Shown here piece after piece: positions 6,214 through 6,246 of a stretch of DNA of 6,246 nucleotides. Position numbers and translations under genes: made by a program. Source of the stretch: Actinomycetales bacterium (lineage in GTDB: Bacteria; Actinomycetota; Actinomycetes; Actinomycetales; BWSM-131); NCBI GenBank assembly GCA_030149025.1, contig JASBSH010000081.1, forward strand, positions 1 to 6,246. Direction: 5' to 3'. Under the pieces are notes generated by a model. That model saw only the letters and a program-made list of their open reading frames with translations, made no database searches and was not told the origin of the DNA. How positions within the stretch are numbered: position 1 is the first letter of the stretch; every line of letters starts with the position of its first letter.

Positions 6214-6246
6214 CCGGGTGGCTCGGTTGATGTTGCTGTCGGGCGC
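6103..6246. other. Probable foreign or chimeric segment at the right edge
   Basis: From the GATC at 6103-6106 to the window end, GC is about 63% by my count, lower than the surrounding genes. Codons rare in the neighbours (CGA, TTT, CAA, TAT, AAA) appear. The sufD frame here does not resemble SufD. The minus-strand frame is open from base 6246 to the junction (48 codons, including IGDFTLDEDAKARSGVGASL and then RGQTYLRMGI) and has the more protein-like composition. I do not recognise the family. The alternating polar/nonpolar pattern hints at beta strands, which is weak evidence. Confidence 0.6.

Noticed and set aside
6103..6246. Insertion sequence end or transposase
   Set aside because: No terminal inverted repeat, target duplication or transposase motif is visible in the 144 bases available.

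Overview
The window reads as high-GC actinobacterial chromosome, most like Micrococcales (Cellulomonas-type) by protein style. That placement rests on recalled family features, not on a search. It holds two divergent gene sets around a 206-bp control region. Every gene is identifiable, and this is a mostly ordinary housekeeping locus.

Minus strand, positions 1-2242, read right to left: an ABC-2 type exporter ATPase, its six-helix membrane partner, and the first half of heme A synthase (ctaA), which runs off the left edge. Each junction is a 4-base GTGA stop/start overlap, so the three are almost certainly one translationally coupled transcript. No terminator is visible because the 3' end lies outside the window.

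Control region, 2243-2448: both flanking genes appear leaderless, with a -10-like hexamer six bases before a GTG start. The sufR start codon lies inside an inverted repeat, TCACAA-N5-TTGTGA, which is a strong candidate operator for SufR itself. In the middle (2330-2398) sits an unusual nest of overlapping inverted repeats built on the motif TTGGCGCAGGG.

Plus strand, 2449 onward: the start of a suf iron-sulfur cluster assembly operon. It contains sufR (a [4Fe-4S]-sensing repressor), sufB (scaffold) and sufD (scaffold partner). SufR should sense cluster status and repress the operon; SufB and SufD with SufC (not in the window) form the assembly scaffold. sufR carries an odd His/Asn/Thr-rich repeat tail encoded by an 87-base stretch with no T. 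sufD has an ambiguous start.

Right edge, about 6103-6246: SufD homology stops abruptly after the IGVPL residues, at a GATC. What follows has lower GC and different codon use, and it does not encode a SufD C-terminus. sufC does not follow. This looks like a chimeric junction (cloning or assembly) or a genuine rearrangement, and it is the most important anomaly in the window. I see no evidence for a new biological system. The items most worth a second look are the repeat nest, the SufR tail with its T-free tract, the sufD start and the right-hand junction.
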